From positions 372,001 through 436,000 of the forward strand of contig NZ_JNXC01000003.1 in the NCBI RefSeq assembly GCF_000716595.1: a stretch of 64,000 nucleotides of DNA. The letters are read 5' to 3'. The DNA is from Saccharothrix sp. NRRL B-16314 (GTDB lineage Bacteria; Actinomycetota; Actinomycetes; Mycobacteriales; Pseudonocardiaceae). The position numbers and the translations under genes were made by a program. This document shows, piece by piece, positions 27,366-37,400 of this stretch (position 1 is the stretch's first letter; each line of letters starts with the position of its first letter). The notes below the pieces were generated by a model. The model was not told where the DNA came from, made no database searches, and saw nothing but the letters and a program-made list of their open reading frames with translations.

Positions 27366-28847
27366 GTGGGCGGTGTGACGGGCTTCCTCGGCATCGCCGC
27401 CGCGGTTCTGCTGCTCTCGGTCATCGCGGTCAGGGTGTCGATCCGGCTCGGCTTGCCGTCGCTGCTGCTCTACCTGGGCATCGGCGTGCTGCTCGGCGAG
27501 GCCGTCGTCGGCATCCAGTTCGAGGACGCCGACCTGACCCGGTCGCTGGGCACGGCCGCGCTCGTGCTGATCCTCACCGAGGGTGGTCTCACCAGCCGGT
27601 GGAGTGAGGTGCGGCCCGCGCTTGGCCTGGGCATCGCGCTGTCCACGGTGTCCGTCGGCGTGAGCATCGCGGTGACCGGGTTCGCCCTGCACTTCCTGCT
27701 GGACATGGACTGGCGCACCGCGTTGCTGTGGGGCGCGGTGCTGTCGTCCACCGACGCCGCGGCCGTGTTCAGCGTGCTGCGCGGGGTGGGCGTGGGCAAG
27801 CGGCTCATCGGCCCGCTGGAGCTGGAGTCCGGCATCAACGACGCGCCGGTGTACATCGCCGTCGTGCTGCTGGCCGCACCCGAACCCATCACGTGGACCG
27901 CGCCGCTGCTGATGGCCTACGAACTCGTCGCGGGCGCGGTGATCGGCATCGTGCTCGGCTGGCTGGGCGGCGTCGGCCTGCGCCGCGCCGCCCTGCCCGC
28001 CACCGGCCTGTACCCGCTGGCGACGGTCGCCGTGTGCCTGCTCGCCTACACCGTCGGCGACGTCGCGCACGCGTCCGGCTTCCTCGCCGTCTACATCGCC
28101 GCGCTGGTGCTCGGCAACGCGCGGCTGCCGCACCGGGCGGACACCCTGTCGTTCGCCGAAGGGCTCGGTTGGATCGCGCAGATCGGCCTGTTCGTGCTGC
28201 TCGGCCTGTACGCGTCGCCCGGCAGGCTGCTCGACGCGCTGGTGCCCGCCCTGGTCGCGGGCGCTGTGCTGGTGCTGCTGGCCCGACCGCTGTCGGTGCT
28301 CTGCGCGGCGCTGCCGTTCCGGGTGCCCTGGCGGGAACAGGTGTTCATCTCGTGGTCCGGGCTGCGCGGCGCGGTGCCGATCGTGTTCGCGCTGATCCCG
28401 CTGATCCAGGGCGTGCCGGGCGCGCAACAGCTGGTCGACGCGGTGTTCGTGCTGGTGGTGGTGCTGACCGTGGTGCAGGGCACGACCCTGCCGTGGCTCG
28501 CCAAGTGGCTGAAGCTGGTCAAGTCCGGTGAGGCGCAGGAGGTCCAGGTCGACTCGTCGGCGTTGGACGAGCTGGGCGCGGAACTCCTCCAGGTGCGCAT
28601 CCAGCGCGGCTCCAAGCTGCACGGCGTCTACCTGTCGGAACTGCGGCTGCCGCCGGGGTCGTCGGTGAGCCTCGTGGTGCGCGACAACGACGGCTTCACG
28701 CCGCAGCCCACGACGCGGTTGCAGGAGCACGACCAGCTGCTGGTCGTGTGCACGGAGGCCATGCGCACGGCGACCGAGCAGCGCATCCGGGCCGTTGACC
28801 GGGCCGGCCGGTTCGCCCGGTGGAAGGGCGACGTCGGCCTGCCGTGA
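27366..28847 (+). CDS. CPA1-type cation/proton antiporter with TrkA-C domain
   Basis: Product of 493 residues: about 12 membrane helices to near residue 380, then a cytoplasmic RCK C-terminal/TrkA-C domain (SKLHGVYLSELRLPPGSSVS...RLQEHDQLLVVC). This is the layout of NhaP2/CvrA potassium-proton antiporters. The functional helix motifs SSTDAAAVFSVLRG and LESGINDAP are present; the second keeps the conserved ND pair but has Ala where most members have Pro. GGAGG lies 5 bp before GTG 27366. No partner genes are adjacent. Confidence 0.88.
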   Translation: MGGVTGFLGIAAAVLLLSVIAVRVSIRLGLPSLLLYLGIGVLLGEAVVGIQFEDADLTRSLGTAALVLILTEGGLTSRWSEVRPALGLGIALSTVSVGVSIAVTGFALHFLLDMDWRTALLWGAVLSSTDAAAVFSVLRGVGVGKRLIGPLELESGINDAPVYIAVVLLAAPEPITWTAPLLMAYELVAGAVIGIVLGWLGGVGLRRAALPATGLYPLATVAVCLLAYTVGDVAHASGFLAVYIAALVLGNARLPHRADTLSFAEGLGWIAQIGLFVLLGLYASPGRLLDALVPALVAGAVLVLLARPLSVLCAALPFRVPWREQVFISWSGLRGAVPIVFALIPLIQGVPGAQQLVDAVFVLVVVLTVVQGTTLPWLAKWLKLVKSGEAQEVQVDSSALDELGAELLQVRIQRGSKLHGVYLSELRLPPGSSVSLVVRDNDGFTPQPTTRLQEHDQLLVVCTEAMRTATEQRIRAVDRAGRFARWKGDVGLP

Positions 28848-28912
28848 CCGGGTCTCCCAGGATGTGAACGCGCTCGACGTGAGCGCGCGCACTGCGTTAC
28901 CTTCGACGTGAA

Positions 28913-29052
28913 GGTCATGAGTGCCAGCGACAAGCCCGGGCTTGCTGGCCGGCAACCCTCCTCCGCGGTGGGGTGCCCCCGGTGAGGACCTGGCCTGGCG
29001 CGCAGGGCGCCCGGCAAGCGCGGGCTCCCTCTCGGACGGGGTCCCGGACCCC
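28913..29052 (+). ncRNA. SAM-IV-type S-adenosylmethionine riboswitch
   Basis: The block starting GGTCATGAGTGCCAGCGACA at 28913 and continuing with CTTGCTGGCCGGCAACCCTC and GCGGTGGGGTGCC is the conserved SAM-I/SAM-IV core. The closing GGCAAGCGCGGGC (29012 on) after a second stem fits the SAM-IV subclass of actinobacteria. P1 pairs GGTC (28913-28916) with GACC (28987-28990). TTACCT (28897-28902) is a plausible -10. A small hairpin at 29038-29052 precedes the RBS GGAGGG (29054-29059), suggesting translational control of the next gene. Confidence 0.85.
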
Positions 29053-29063
29053 CGGAGGGCGTC

Positions 29064-30383
29064 ATGACCGTCGCAGTTCCCCGAATCACCGCCTCCGCAC
29101 TCCCGAGCGTCGTCGGTTCCACCTTGCGCGTGCCGCTGGTGACCGGTGAACGCGTCGAGTACGCGAACCTCGACCACGCGGCCAGCGCGCCGTGCCTGGA
29201 GCAGGTCCGTGACGCCGTGGACGAGCTGCTGCCCTGGTACGCCAGCGTGCACCGGGGCGCGGGCTTCGCCTCCCAGGTCAGCACCAAGGTCTACGAGCAG
29301 GCACGGACGTCCGTCCGCCGCTTCCTCGGCACCCGCGACACCGATGCCGTCGTGTTCACCCGCAACACCACCGACGCGCTGAACCTGCTGGCCAGGAGCC
29401 TGCCGAAGCACACCGCCGTGATCCTGTTCGACACCGAGCACCACGCGGCGCTGCTGCCGTGGCGCGGCCCGAACGTGCGCCGCCTGCGCACCCCCGACTC
29501 GCCCGCCGCGGCGGTGTCGGAGCTGGACCGGGCGTTGCGCGAGGCGCCGGTCGGCCCGCGCCTGGTCGTGGTGACCGGCGCGTCCAACGTCACCGGCGAG
29601 GTGTGGCCCGTCACGGAGCTGGCGCGGGTGGCCCGTCGGCACGGCGCCCGGATCGCCCTGGACGCCGCCCAGCTCGCACCGCACCGGCAGGTCGACGTGC
29701 GCGTGCTCGACGTCGACTACACGGTGTTGTCCGGGCACAAGGTCTACGCGCCGTTCGGCGCGGGCGTGCTGGTCGGCCGGTCCGACTGGTTGCAGGCCGC
29801 CGAGCCGTACTTGGTGGGCGGCGGCGCGACGAGTCGCGTCACGGACCACGGCGACCGGCTGGGCGTGGCCTGGTCCGCGGTGCCCGAGCGGCACGAGGCC
29901 GGCACGCCGAACGTGGTGGGCGTGCACGCCCTGGCCGTGGCCTGTGACGTGCTGGGTCGGCACTGGGAGCAGACCGCCGAGCACGAGCGCGCGCTCCTGG
30001 CCCGGCTCCGCGAAGGACTCGCGACCGTTCCCGGGGTGCACGAGCTGGCGCTCTTCGGGGCCGGGCACGACCGGGTGGGTGTGGTGAGCTTCACCGTCGG
30101 CGGTCAGGACGTCGGCTACCTCGCCGCCGCGCTGTCCGCCGAGCACGGCATCGGTGTGCGTGACGGCGCGTTCTGCGCTCACGTCGCCGTGGACCGTCTT
30201 GCGCACGGCGAGCGCGCGCTGCGGGCGTCCATCGGCCTGGGCACGACCGAAGAGCACGTGGACCGTTTCGTGGCCGCGCTGCGCACGCTCGTCACCGAGG
30301 GCTCGCGGTGGGAGTACGAACTCCGCGACGGCCGCTGGGCACCGCTGAACGACGAGCGCGCGCTCCCGCCGTTCCTGCTCTGA
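29064..30383 (+). CDS. Class V PLP aminotransferase, cysteine desulfurase-like
   Basis: Product of 439 residues. PLP lysine sits in VLSGHKVYAPFGAG near 225-238, with NLDHAASAPCL at the start and NTTDALNLLA. GAFCAHVAV near the C-terminus could supply the catalytic cysteine of a desulfurase. The upstream SAM riboswitch ties it to sulfur/methionine metabolism: high SAM would shut it off. No partner scaffold (SufU/IscU) is adjacent. The substrate is uncertain; cysteine desulfurase or a related C-S lyase are the main options. Confidence 0.8.
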   Translation: MTVAVPRITASALPSVVGSTLRVPLVTGERVEYANLDHAASAPCLEQVRDAVDELLPWYASVHRGAGFASQVSTKVYEQARTSVRRFLGTRDTDAVVFTRNTTDALNLLARSLPKHTAVILFDTEHHAALLPWRGPNVRRLRTPDSPAAAVSELDRALREAPVGPRLVVVTGASNVTGEVWPVTELARVARRHGARIALDAAQLAPHRQVDVRVLDVDYTVLSGHKVYAPFGAGVLVGRSDWLQAAEPYLVGGGATSRVTDHGDRLGVAWSAVPERHEAGTPNVVGVHALAVACDVLGRHWEQTAEHERALLARLREGLATVPGVHELALFGAGHDRVGVVSFTVGGQDVGYLAAALSAEHGIGVRDGAFCAHVAVDRLAHGERALRASIGLGTTEEHVDRFVAALRTLVTEGSRWEYELRDGRWAPLNDERALPPFLL

Positions 30384-30406
30384 CCTGCATGCTGGACAAT
30401 GGCCCG

Positions 30407-30988
30407 GTGAGCACCGATCCCAACACCGAGCCGGACACACCGGACCAGCCGGACGCACCGCTGCCCAGGCGCCGGGTCCTCCTGCTGGCCGTCATCGCAC
30501 CGCTCGTGTTGGCCGTCGACCTGGTCACCAAGATCATCGCGGTGGAGCACCTGGAAGGGCGCGAGCCGGTCGAGCTGCTCGGCGGCCTCATCTACCTGCC
30601 GCTGATCCGCAACACCGGTGCCGCGTTCGGCCTGGCCGAGGGCTGGACGGTGATCCTCGCGCTGATCGCGTTCGGCGTGGTCGGGTTCATCCTGTGGATC
30701 GCGCGCCGGCTGCGGTCGGTCGGCTGGGCCATCGGGCTCGGCCTGGTCCTCGGCGGCGCGATGGGCAACCTTGTGGACCGCGTCTTCCGCGGCCCCGGCC
30801 CGATGCGCGGCGGCGTCGTCGACTTCATCTCGGTGCTCGACCCGTGGGGGAACTTCTTCCCGGTGTTCAACGTGGCGGACTCCGCCATCTGCGTGGGCGG
30901 CGGCGTGATCGTGCTCATGGCGCTGCTCCAACGTGACTACGACGGCACCCGCGTGGAGAAGCCCGCGGCCAAGAAGGCGGGCGCATGA
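30407..30988 (+). CDS. lspA: Prolipoprotein signal peptidase II
   Basis: Aspartic protease that removes lipoprotein signal peptides. It has 193 residues and four membrane helices after a Pro/Asp-rich N-terminal arm. The catalytic dyad is GNLVDRVF (Asp124) and [11 protein letters not shown] (Asp158); RNTGAAFG is also typical. GACAAT (30394-30399) lies 7 bp before GTG 30407; ATG 30389 would add six residues. The end overlaps the next gene as ATGA, the usual lspA-rluD order. Confidence 0.93.
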   Translation: MSTDPNTEPDTPDQPDAPLPRRRVLLLAVIAPLVLAVDLVTKIIAVEHLEGREPVELLGGLIYLPLIRNTGAAFGLAEGWTVILALIAFGVVGFILWIARRLRSVGWAIGLGLVLGGAMGNLVDRVFRGPGPMRGGVVDFISVLDPWGNFFPVFNVADSAICVGGGVIVLMALLQRDYDGTRVEKPAAKKAGA

Positions 30989-31917
30989 GCGACTACCGGA
31001 CCCTTCCCGTTCCGGACGGTCTGGACGGGATGAGGGTCGACGCCGGCCTGGCCAAGCTCCTCGGCCTGTCCCGCACGGTGGTGGCCGCGCTGACCGAGTC
31101 GGGCGACGTCGTGCTGGACGGTCGGCCCGCGGGCAAGTCGGACCGGCTGATGGCGGGCTCGGTGCTGGAGGTCACCCTCCCCGAGCCCGAGCGGCCGATG
31201 CAGGTGCAGGCCGTGCCCGTCGAAGGTCTGGAGATCCTGCACCAGGACGACGACGTGATCGTGGTGGACAAGCCGGTCGGCGTCGCCGTGCACCCCAGCC
31301 CCGGCTGGACCGGTCCGACGGTGGTGGGCGGCCTCGCCGCGGCCGGCATCAGGATCGCCACGTCGGGCGCGGCCGAACGCCAGGGCGTCGTGCACCGGCT
31401 GGACGTCGGCACGACCGGCGTCATGGTGGTGGCGAAGAGCGAGCACGCCTACTCGGCGTTGAAGCACGCGTTCAAGGAACGCACCGTCGACAAGCTGTAC
31501 CACGCGCTCGTGCAGGGGCACCCGGACCCGATCAAGGGCACCATCGACGCGCCGATCGACCGGCACCCGAAGCACGACTACAAGTTCGCCGTGATGGCCA
31601 ACGGCAAACCCAGCATCACGCACTACGAGGTGGTGGAGGCCTTCCGGGCCGCGTCACTGCTCGACGTGCACCTGGAAACCGGCCGCACGCACCAGATCCG
31701 GGTGCACTTCTCCGCGCTGCGGCACCCGTGCGTCGGCGACCTGACCTACGGCGCCGACCCGTCGCTGGCCAAGCGGCTCGGCGTCACCCGGCAGTGGCTG
31801 CACGCCCGGACACTCGGCTTCCACCACCCTGCCGACGGCCAGTGGGTTTCGTACACCAGCGAGTACCCGGCCGACCTCGCCGACGCGCTGGAACTGTTGC
31901 GGGCAGAGGGTTACTGA
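30985..31917 (+). CDS. RluA/RluD-family 23S rRNA pseudouridine synthase
   Basis: Product of 310 residues: an N-terminal S4-like RNA-binding domain ([16 protein letters not shown]...[16 protein letters not shown]) followed by the catalytic domain with [16 protein letters not shown], whose Asp is catalytic, and [13 protein letters not shown]. It converts uridines in large-subunit rRNA to pseudouridine. ATG overlaps the lspA stop. The order lspA then this gene then dnaE1 is common in actinobacteria. Confidence 0.92.
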   Translation: MSDYRTLPVPDGLDGMRVDAGLAKLLGLSRTVVAALTESGDVVLDGRPAGKSDRLMAGSVLEVTLPEPERPMQVQAVPVEGLEILHQDDDVIVVDKPVGVAVHPSPGWTGPTVVGGLAAAGIRIATSGAAERQGVVHRLDVGTTGVMVVAKSEHAYSALKHAFKERTVDKLYHALVQGHPDPIKGTIDAPIDRHPKHDYKFAVMANGKPSITHYEVVEAFRAASLLDVHLETGRTHQIRVHFSALRHPCVGDLTYGADPSLAKRLGVTRQWLHARTLGFHHPADGQWVSYTSEYPADLADALELLRAEGY

Positions 31918-32041
31918 CGTTCCCGACGGGCCGCGCGGGACGAAAGTCTTGCGCTCGGCGGGTGACGTCGGACATATCGCTTTCCTCAGGTCGTTTGTCT
32001 TGCGAAGCTTTTGACAGATGAGGCCTGGGGGGAGTGCGGTA

Positions 32042-33271
32042 ATGGACAACAGGACCCGATTGGTCGCGCTGCTGGGGTCCCTGTGCCTGCTCGGGCCGCT
32101 GTCGGTGGACATGTACCTGCCGGGGTTCCCGGCCATCGCGGCCGAGTTCGGTGCGGTCGAGACCCAGATCCAGCTGTCGCTGACCACGTTCATCCTCGGT
32201 CTGTCGGCCGGCCAGCTCGTGGTCGGTCCGCTGTCCGACTCGTGGGGCAGGCGTCGGCCGCTGCTGGTCGGGATCGGCAGCTACGTCGTGATCTCGCTCT
32301 TCTGCGCGGTCGCGCCGAGTGCGCTCGCGTTCGCCGGACTGCGCCTGCTGCAGGGGCTGGGCGTGGCGGCCGGATTCGTGGTCGCGATGGCGGTCGCGCG
32401 GGACCGGTTCGAAGGCCTGGCGATGGCGCGGTTCATGTCGCTGATGATGTTGGTGAACAGCCTGGGCCCGGTGTTGGCGCCGGTGCTCGGCGGGCAGCTG
32501 CTGAGGTTCACGTCGTGGCGCGGCACGTTCGTCGTGCTCGGTGTGTTCGGGTTGATCCTGCTGATCGCGCTGGCCACGGGGTTGCCGGAGACGTTGCCGC
32601 CGAGCAAGCGCCGCCCGGCGAACCTGCTGCTCACGGTGAAGGTGTTCGGCGGTCTGCTCGCCGACCGGAAGTTCCTGGGCTACGCGCTGGCGTCGGCGCT
32701 GGCCCTCGGCTCGCTGTTCGCGTACGTGGCCGGCGGGTCGTTCATCCTGCAGAACGTGTACGGGCTGACGCCGCAGCAGTTCAGCCTGGTGTTCGCGCTG
32801 AACTCGGTGGCGATCCTGGTGGCGGGGCTGCTCAACACCGCCCTGACCGGCCGCGTCATGCCGCGTCCGCTGCTCAAGATCGGCCTGGCGGGCAGTGCGG
32901 TGGGCGGGGTCGGCCTGCTCGTCGGCGGCGTGGCGGGTGGCGGCCTGGCGACGTTCCTGCCGCCGTTGTTCCTGCTGACGATGAGCGTCGGCCTGCTCAT
33001 GCCGAACGCGTCCACGCTGGCGATGTCCCGGCACCCGGAGGCGGCGGGCAGCGCGTCGGCCGTCCTGGGCGTGACCACGTTCCTGGTCGGTGGGCTGATG
33101 GCTCCGCTGGTCGGCGCGGGCGGCTCGGCGAGCGTGCTGCCCATGGTGACGGTGATGGCGTCCGCCACCGTGCTGGCCGTGATCCTGTTCGCCACCCTGA
33201 CCAGGGGCGACGTGGGCATCACCCGCGACCCCACCCCCACCCCGCGTGAGTCCTACGTCCAGAACGCGTGA
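32042..33271 (+). CDS. Bcr/CflA-family multidrug MFS exporter
   Basis: A 409-residue 12-helix MFS protein. LSVDMYLPGFPAIAAEFG at helix 1 and GPLSDSWGRRRPLL in the loop 2-3 motif are Bcr/CflA (DHA1) signatures. GGGGGGAG (32027-32034) precedes ATG 32042; ATG 32018 upstream is unlikely. The last residues, RESYVQNA and the TGA, are encoded by inverted repeat locus B, so the native C-terminus has been replaced or extended by repeat DNA. Confidence 0.85.
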   Translation: MDNRTRLVALLGSLCLLGPLSVDMYLPGFPAIAAEFGAVETQIQLSLTTFILGLSAGQLVVGPLSDSWGRRRPLLVGIGSYVVISLFCAVAPSALAFAGLRLLQGLGVAAGFVVAMAVARDRFEGLAMARFMSLMMLVNSLGPVLAPVLGGQLLRFTSWRGTFVVLGVFGLILLIALATGLPETLPPSKRRPANLLLTVKVFGGLLADRKFLGYALASALALGSLFAYVAGGSFILQNVYGLTPQQFSLVFALNSVAILVAGLLNTALTGRVMPRPLLKIGLAGSAVGGVGLLVGGVAGGGLATFLPPLFLLTMSVGLLMPNASTLAMSRHPEAAGSASAVLGVTTFLVGGLMAPLVGAGGSASVLPMVTVMASATVLAVILFATLTRGDVGITRDPTPTPRESYVQNA

Positions 33272-33383
33272 GTCCTACGTTCGGAACCCCCGAGTTCAAC
33301 GCTCAGAACACGCCCGCCCGTCCTGAGCGTTGAATTCAGGGGTTCTGAACGTAGGACTCACGGGGCGTGAACGTAGGACTCAC
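33246..33383. repeat. Long inverted repeat, locus B
   Basis: GTGAGTCCTACGTCC (33246-33260) and GTGAGTCCTACGTTC (33268-33282), then GAGTTCAACGCTCAG (33292 on), mirror GAGCGTTGAATTC (about 33324) and GAACGTAGGACTCAC at 33347-33361 and 33369-33383. It sits between convergent genes and overlaps the 3' end of the MFS coding region; the next gene's stop codon lies 4 bp beyond its right edge. Same family as locus A. Confidence 0.85.
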
Positions 33384-33386
33384 GGG

Positions 33387-34280
33387 TTAGTCGTCGATGG
33401 TCCAGACCAGGGTGTTGAGGTCGGTCTCGGGGCGGGAGCTCCAGCGAACGGAGAACACCACGGTGTCCTCCGGCAGCACGTAGACCGTGTGGCCGCCGGC
33501 GGTCTCGCCCGGCTGGATGCCGATCTTGTGCGGCGGACGGGAGGAGAGCGACACCGGCGCCTTGGCGACCGTCTCGCCCTTGTTCGTCATCAGCACCAGG
33601 TACATGTCGGGCAGCGAGTTGAACGGCACCTGCCCGACGTTCGCCAGCTCCGTGTGCACGACCACGGCCCGCTCACCGACCGCCAGCTTGTAACCGGCCG
33701 CCGTGAACAGGAAGTCGGCCGGGTCGACCACCTCGACCAGCTGGATGGTCAACCGGGCGCCCTCCAGGCCCTCGGTCTCCAACGTCGTGCCGATCTTGCC
33801 GGTGCGCGACCGCGGCGCGGGCGCCTGGTCACCGCGAGCCCAACCGGACGTGCCGGGCACGCCCCACGTGCTCATCGGCTCCGACACGGGCACCGGTCCC
33901 GACCCGCCGTGCTGCGCCGGGAACGGCGCGCTGGGCGGCCCCTGCGGACCGGGGTGGCCGGGGTACGAGCCGGACGGCGTCCCGTGCACCGTGCCGGGCG
34001 CGGGCGGGTACGGGCCGCTCGGCGTGCCGCGGACGGCCTGCCCGCCGGGCCCCGAGTAGCTGCCCCACGCCACGCTGTTCGCCAAGGCCTTGCGGATGCC
34101 GTTCGGGTCGCACTCCACGCCGACCAGCAGCGGCAGCCCGCTGCCGGACAGGGTGATCAGCCTGGCGGCGGCCTCCCGCGGGTCCATGCCCAGCCGCGCG
34201 GCCACCTCGTGCACGGCGGCACGGCCCATCTCGGCGATCATGGCCAGGAGACGGGCGTCGACGGGGTCCGGCGCTACCAC
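33387..34280 (-). CDS. HTH protein with Gly/Pro-rich linker and DUF4352-like domain
   Basis: Product of 297 residues. Residues 1-65 look like a winged HTH of AsnC/Lrp type (DARLLAMIAEMGRAAVHEVAARLG...REAAARLI). Residues about 72-170 are a Gly/Pro/Ser linker with repeated GTPSGPYP/GTPSGSYP units. Residues about 180-297 form a beta-sandwich-like domain (LTIQLVEVVDPADF, KLAVGERAVVVHTELANVGQ) resembling DUF4352/telokin-like domains. No membrane segment is seen. GTG 34280 lies 7 bp after TAGCGT on this strand; ATG 34319 is the alternative. Function is unknown. Confidence 0.7.
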   Translation of the reverse strand: MVAPDPVDARLLAMIAEMGRAAVHEVAARLGMDPREAAARLITLSGSGLPLLVGVECDPNGIRKALANSVAWGSYSGPGGQAVRGTPSGPYPPAPGTVHGTPSGSYPGHPGPQGPPSAPFPAQHGGSGPVPVSEPMSTWGVPGTSGWARGDQAPAPRSRTGKIGTTLETEGLEGARLTIQLVEVVDPADFLFTAAGYKLAVGERAVVVHTELANVGQVPFNSLPDMYLVLMTNKGETVAKAPVSLSSRPPHKIGIQPGETAGGHTVYVLPEDTVVFSVRWSSRPETDLNTLVWTIDD

Positions 34281-34471
34281 ACCGGGAACGCTACCCGGCT
34301 GGACGGATCTCCGTTCCATCGACCCGCCCGGCACGGTGAGGTGACGTGAGGGTTGCTCGCCGTCACCCGGGCGTGCCGCCATTCGTGTTTCCCGGCGGCG
34401 TTATAGGGTCGAGCGCGTCTTGCCCGAGCGCTTCGAGTCCCGGGCCCGCTGCGATCTTCAGGGGGGTTTGG

Positions 34472-37400
34472 GTGTCCGACTCGTTTGTGCACCTCCACGT
34501 GCACACCGAGTACTCGATGCTCGATGGCGCGGCCAAGCTGAAGGACATGTTCGCCGAGTGCGAGCGGATGGGCATGACGGCCGCCGCGATCACCGACCAC
34601 GGCAACATGTACGGCGCCTACGACTTCTACCGGCAGGCGACGGCGGCCGGGATCAAGCCGGTGATCGGCATCGAGGCGTACCTGGCGCCGGAGTCGCGCT
34701 TCGACAAGAAGCGCGTGCTGTGGGGCGACCCCGGGCAGAAGTCCGACGACGTCTCCGCGAGCGGCGCGTACACCCACCAGACCATCTGGGCCCGGACGAA
34801 CGAGGGCCTGCACAACCTGATGAAGGTCGCCAGCCGGGCCTCGACGGAGGGCCAGCTGGGCAAGTGGGCGCGGATGGACGCCGAGCTGATCGCCGAGCAC
34901 TCGGCGGGGCTGATGGCGACCACCGGCTGCCCGTCCGGCGAGGTCCAGACCCGGCTGCGCCTCGGCCACGAGAAGGAGGCCCTGGAGTCCGCCGCGAAGT
35001 GGCGCGACATCTACGGCGCGGAGAACTTCTTCGTGGAGCTGATGGACCACGGCATCGAGATCGAGAGCCGGGTCCGCGGCGGCCTGATGGACATCGCGAA
35101 GAAGCTCAGCATCCCGTTCGTGGTGACCAACGACTCGCACTACACCTACGCCGAGGACCGCGAGGCGCACGAGGCGCTGCTGTGCGTGCAGACCGGCAAG
35201 ACGCTCCAGGACCCGGGCCGGTTCAAGTTCGACGGCACGGGCTACTACCTGAAGTCGCCGGACGAGATGCGCGCGATCGACTCGTCGGACGCCTGGCAGG
35301 AGGGGTGCCGCAACACCCTGCTGGTGGCCGAGAAGGTCGACACGACCGGCATGTTCGCGTTCCAGAACCTGATGCCGCGCTACCCGACGCCGGACGGCAA
35401 GACCGAGGCCGACTACTTCCGGGACGAGGTCTGGGAGGGCATGCGCCGCCGGTTCCCGGAGGGCGTCGACGAGGTGCACCGCAAGCAGGTCGAGTTCGAG
35501 ATCGACGTCATCCTCCAGATGGGCTTCCCGTCCTACTTCCTGGTGGTCGCCGACTTCATCAACTGGGCCAAGGCGAACGGCATCCGGGTCGGCCCCGGCC
35601 GAGGTTCCGCCGCGGGCGCGCTGATCGCGTACGCGATGGGCATCACGGACCTCGACCCGCTGGCCCACGGCCTGATCTTCGAGCGGTTCCTGAACCCGGA
35701 CCGGGTCAGCCCGCCCGACATCGACATCGACTTCGACGAGCGCCGGCGCGGTGACGTGATCCGGTACGTCACCGAGAAGTGGGGCGCCGACAAGGTCGCC
35801 CAGGTCATCACGTTCGGCACGATCAAGGCGAAGGCGGCGATCAAGGACTCGGCCCGCGTGCTGTACGGGCAGCCGGGCTACGCGGTCGCGGACCGGATCT
35901 CCAAGGCCATGCCACCCGCCGTGATGGGCAAGGACATCCCGCTGGCGGGCGTCTTCGACCCGCAGCACAAGCGGTACTCGGAGGCCGCCGAGGTGCGCGC
36001 CCTCTACGACACGGACCCGCAGGTCAAGGAGATCATCGACACCGGCCGCGGGCTGGAGGGCCTGATCCGCAACGCGGGCGTGCACGCCTGCGCGGTGATC
36101 ATGTCCGCGGAGCCGCTGACGGACCACATCCCGGTCTGGAAGCGCCCGCAGGACGGGTCGATCATCACCCAGTTCGACTACCCGACGTGCGAGACGCTCG
36201 GCCTGCTGAAGATGGACTTCCTCGGCCTGAGCAACCTGACCACGATCGACGACGCGCTGAAGAACATCGCGCTCAACGGCAAGGGCGACGTGGACATCAC
36301 CACCGTCGCCCTCGACGACCGGAAGACGTACGAGCTGCTGGGCCGCGGCGACACGCTGGGCGTGTTCCAGCTCGACGGCGGCGCCCTGCGCGACCTGCTG
36401 CGGCTCATGCGCCCGGACAACTTCGAGGACGTCTCGGCGGTCATCGCGCTGTACCGGCCGGGTCCGATGGGCGCGAACTCGCACACGAACTACGCGCTGC
36501 GCAAGAACAAGCAGCAGGAGATCACGCCGATCCACAAGGAGCTCGAGGAGCCGCTGGCCGAGATCCTGGACACGACCTACGGGTTGATCGTGTACCAGGA
36601 GCAGGTCATGGCGATCGCGCGGAAGGTGGCGGGCTACACGCTGGCCCAAGCGGACCTGCTCCGCCGCGCGATGGGCAAGAAGAAGAAGGAGATCCTCGAC
36701 AAGGAGTACGAGGGTTTCGAGGCGGGCATGCGCGACAACGGCTACTCGCCCGAGGCGATCAAGACGCTGTGGGACATCCTCGTCCCGTTCGCCGACTACG
36801 CGTTCAACAAGGCGCACTCCGCCGCGTACGGCCTGATCGCGTACTGGACCGCGTACCTCAAGGCGAACTACCCCGGCGAGTACATGGCAGCGCTGCTGAC
36901 CACGAACTCGGACAACAAGGACAAGTCGGCCGTCTACCTGGCCGAGTGCCGCCGGATGGGCATCACCGTGCTGCCGCCGGACGTCAACGAGTCCGAACGC
37001 GAGTTCGTCGCGGTCGGCAACGACATCCGGTTCGGCCTCGGCGCGATCCGCAACGTCGGCGCGAACGTGGTCGACGCGATCATCCGGACCCGCAAGGAGA
37101 AGGGGAAGTTCGCCGACTTCTCCGACTTTCTGCGCAAGGTCGACGTGCAGGCGTGCAACAAGAAGGTCGTCGAATCGCTGATCAAGGCGGGCGCGTTCGA
37201 CTCGCTCGGCCACCCGCGCAAGGGCCTGCACATGGTCCACGTCGAGGCGGTCGACGCGATCATGCTGACCAAGAAGGAAGAGGCGCGCGGCCAGTTCGAC
37301 CTGTTCGGCGACGGCGGCGGTGACGACGGCGCGAGCGTGTTCGACGTCAAGATCCCGGACGAGCACTGGGAGGCCAAGCACCAGCTCACGCTGGAGCGGG

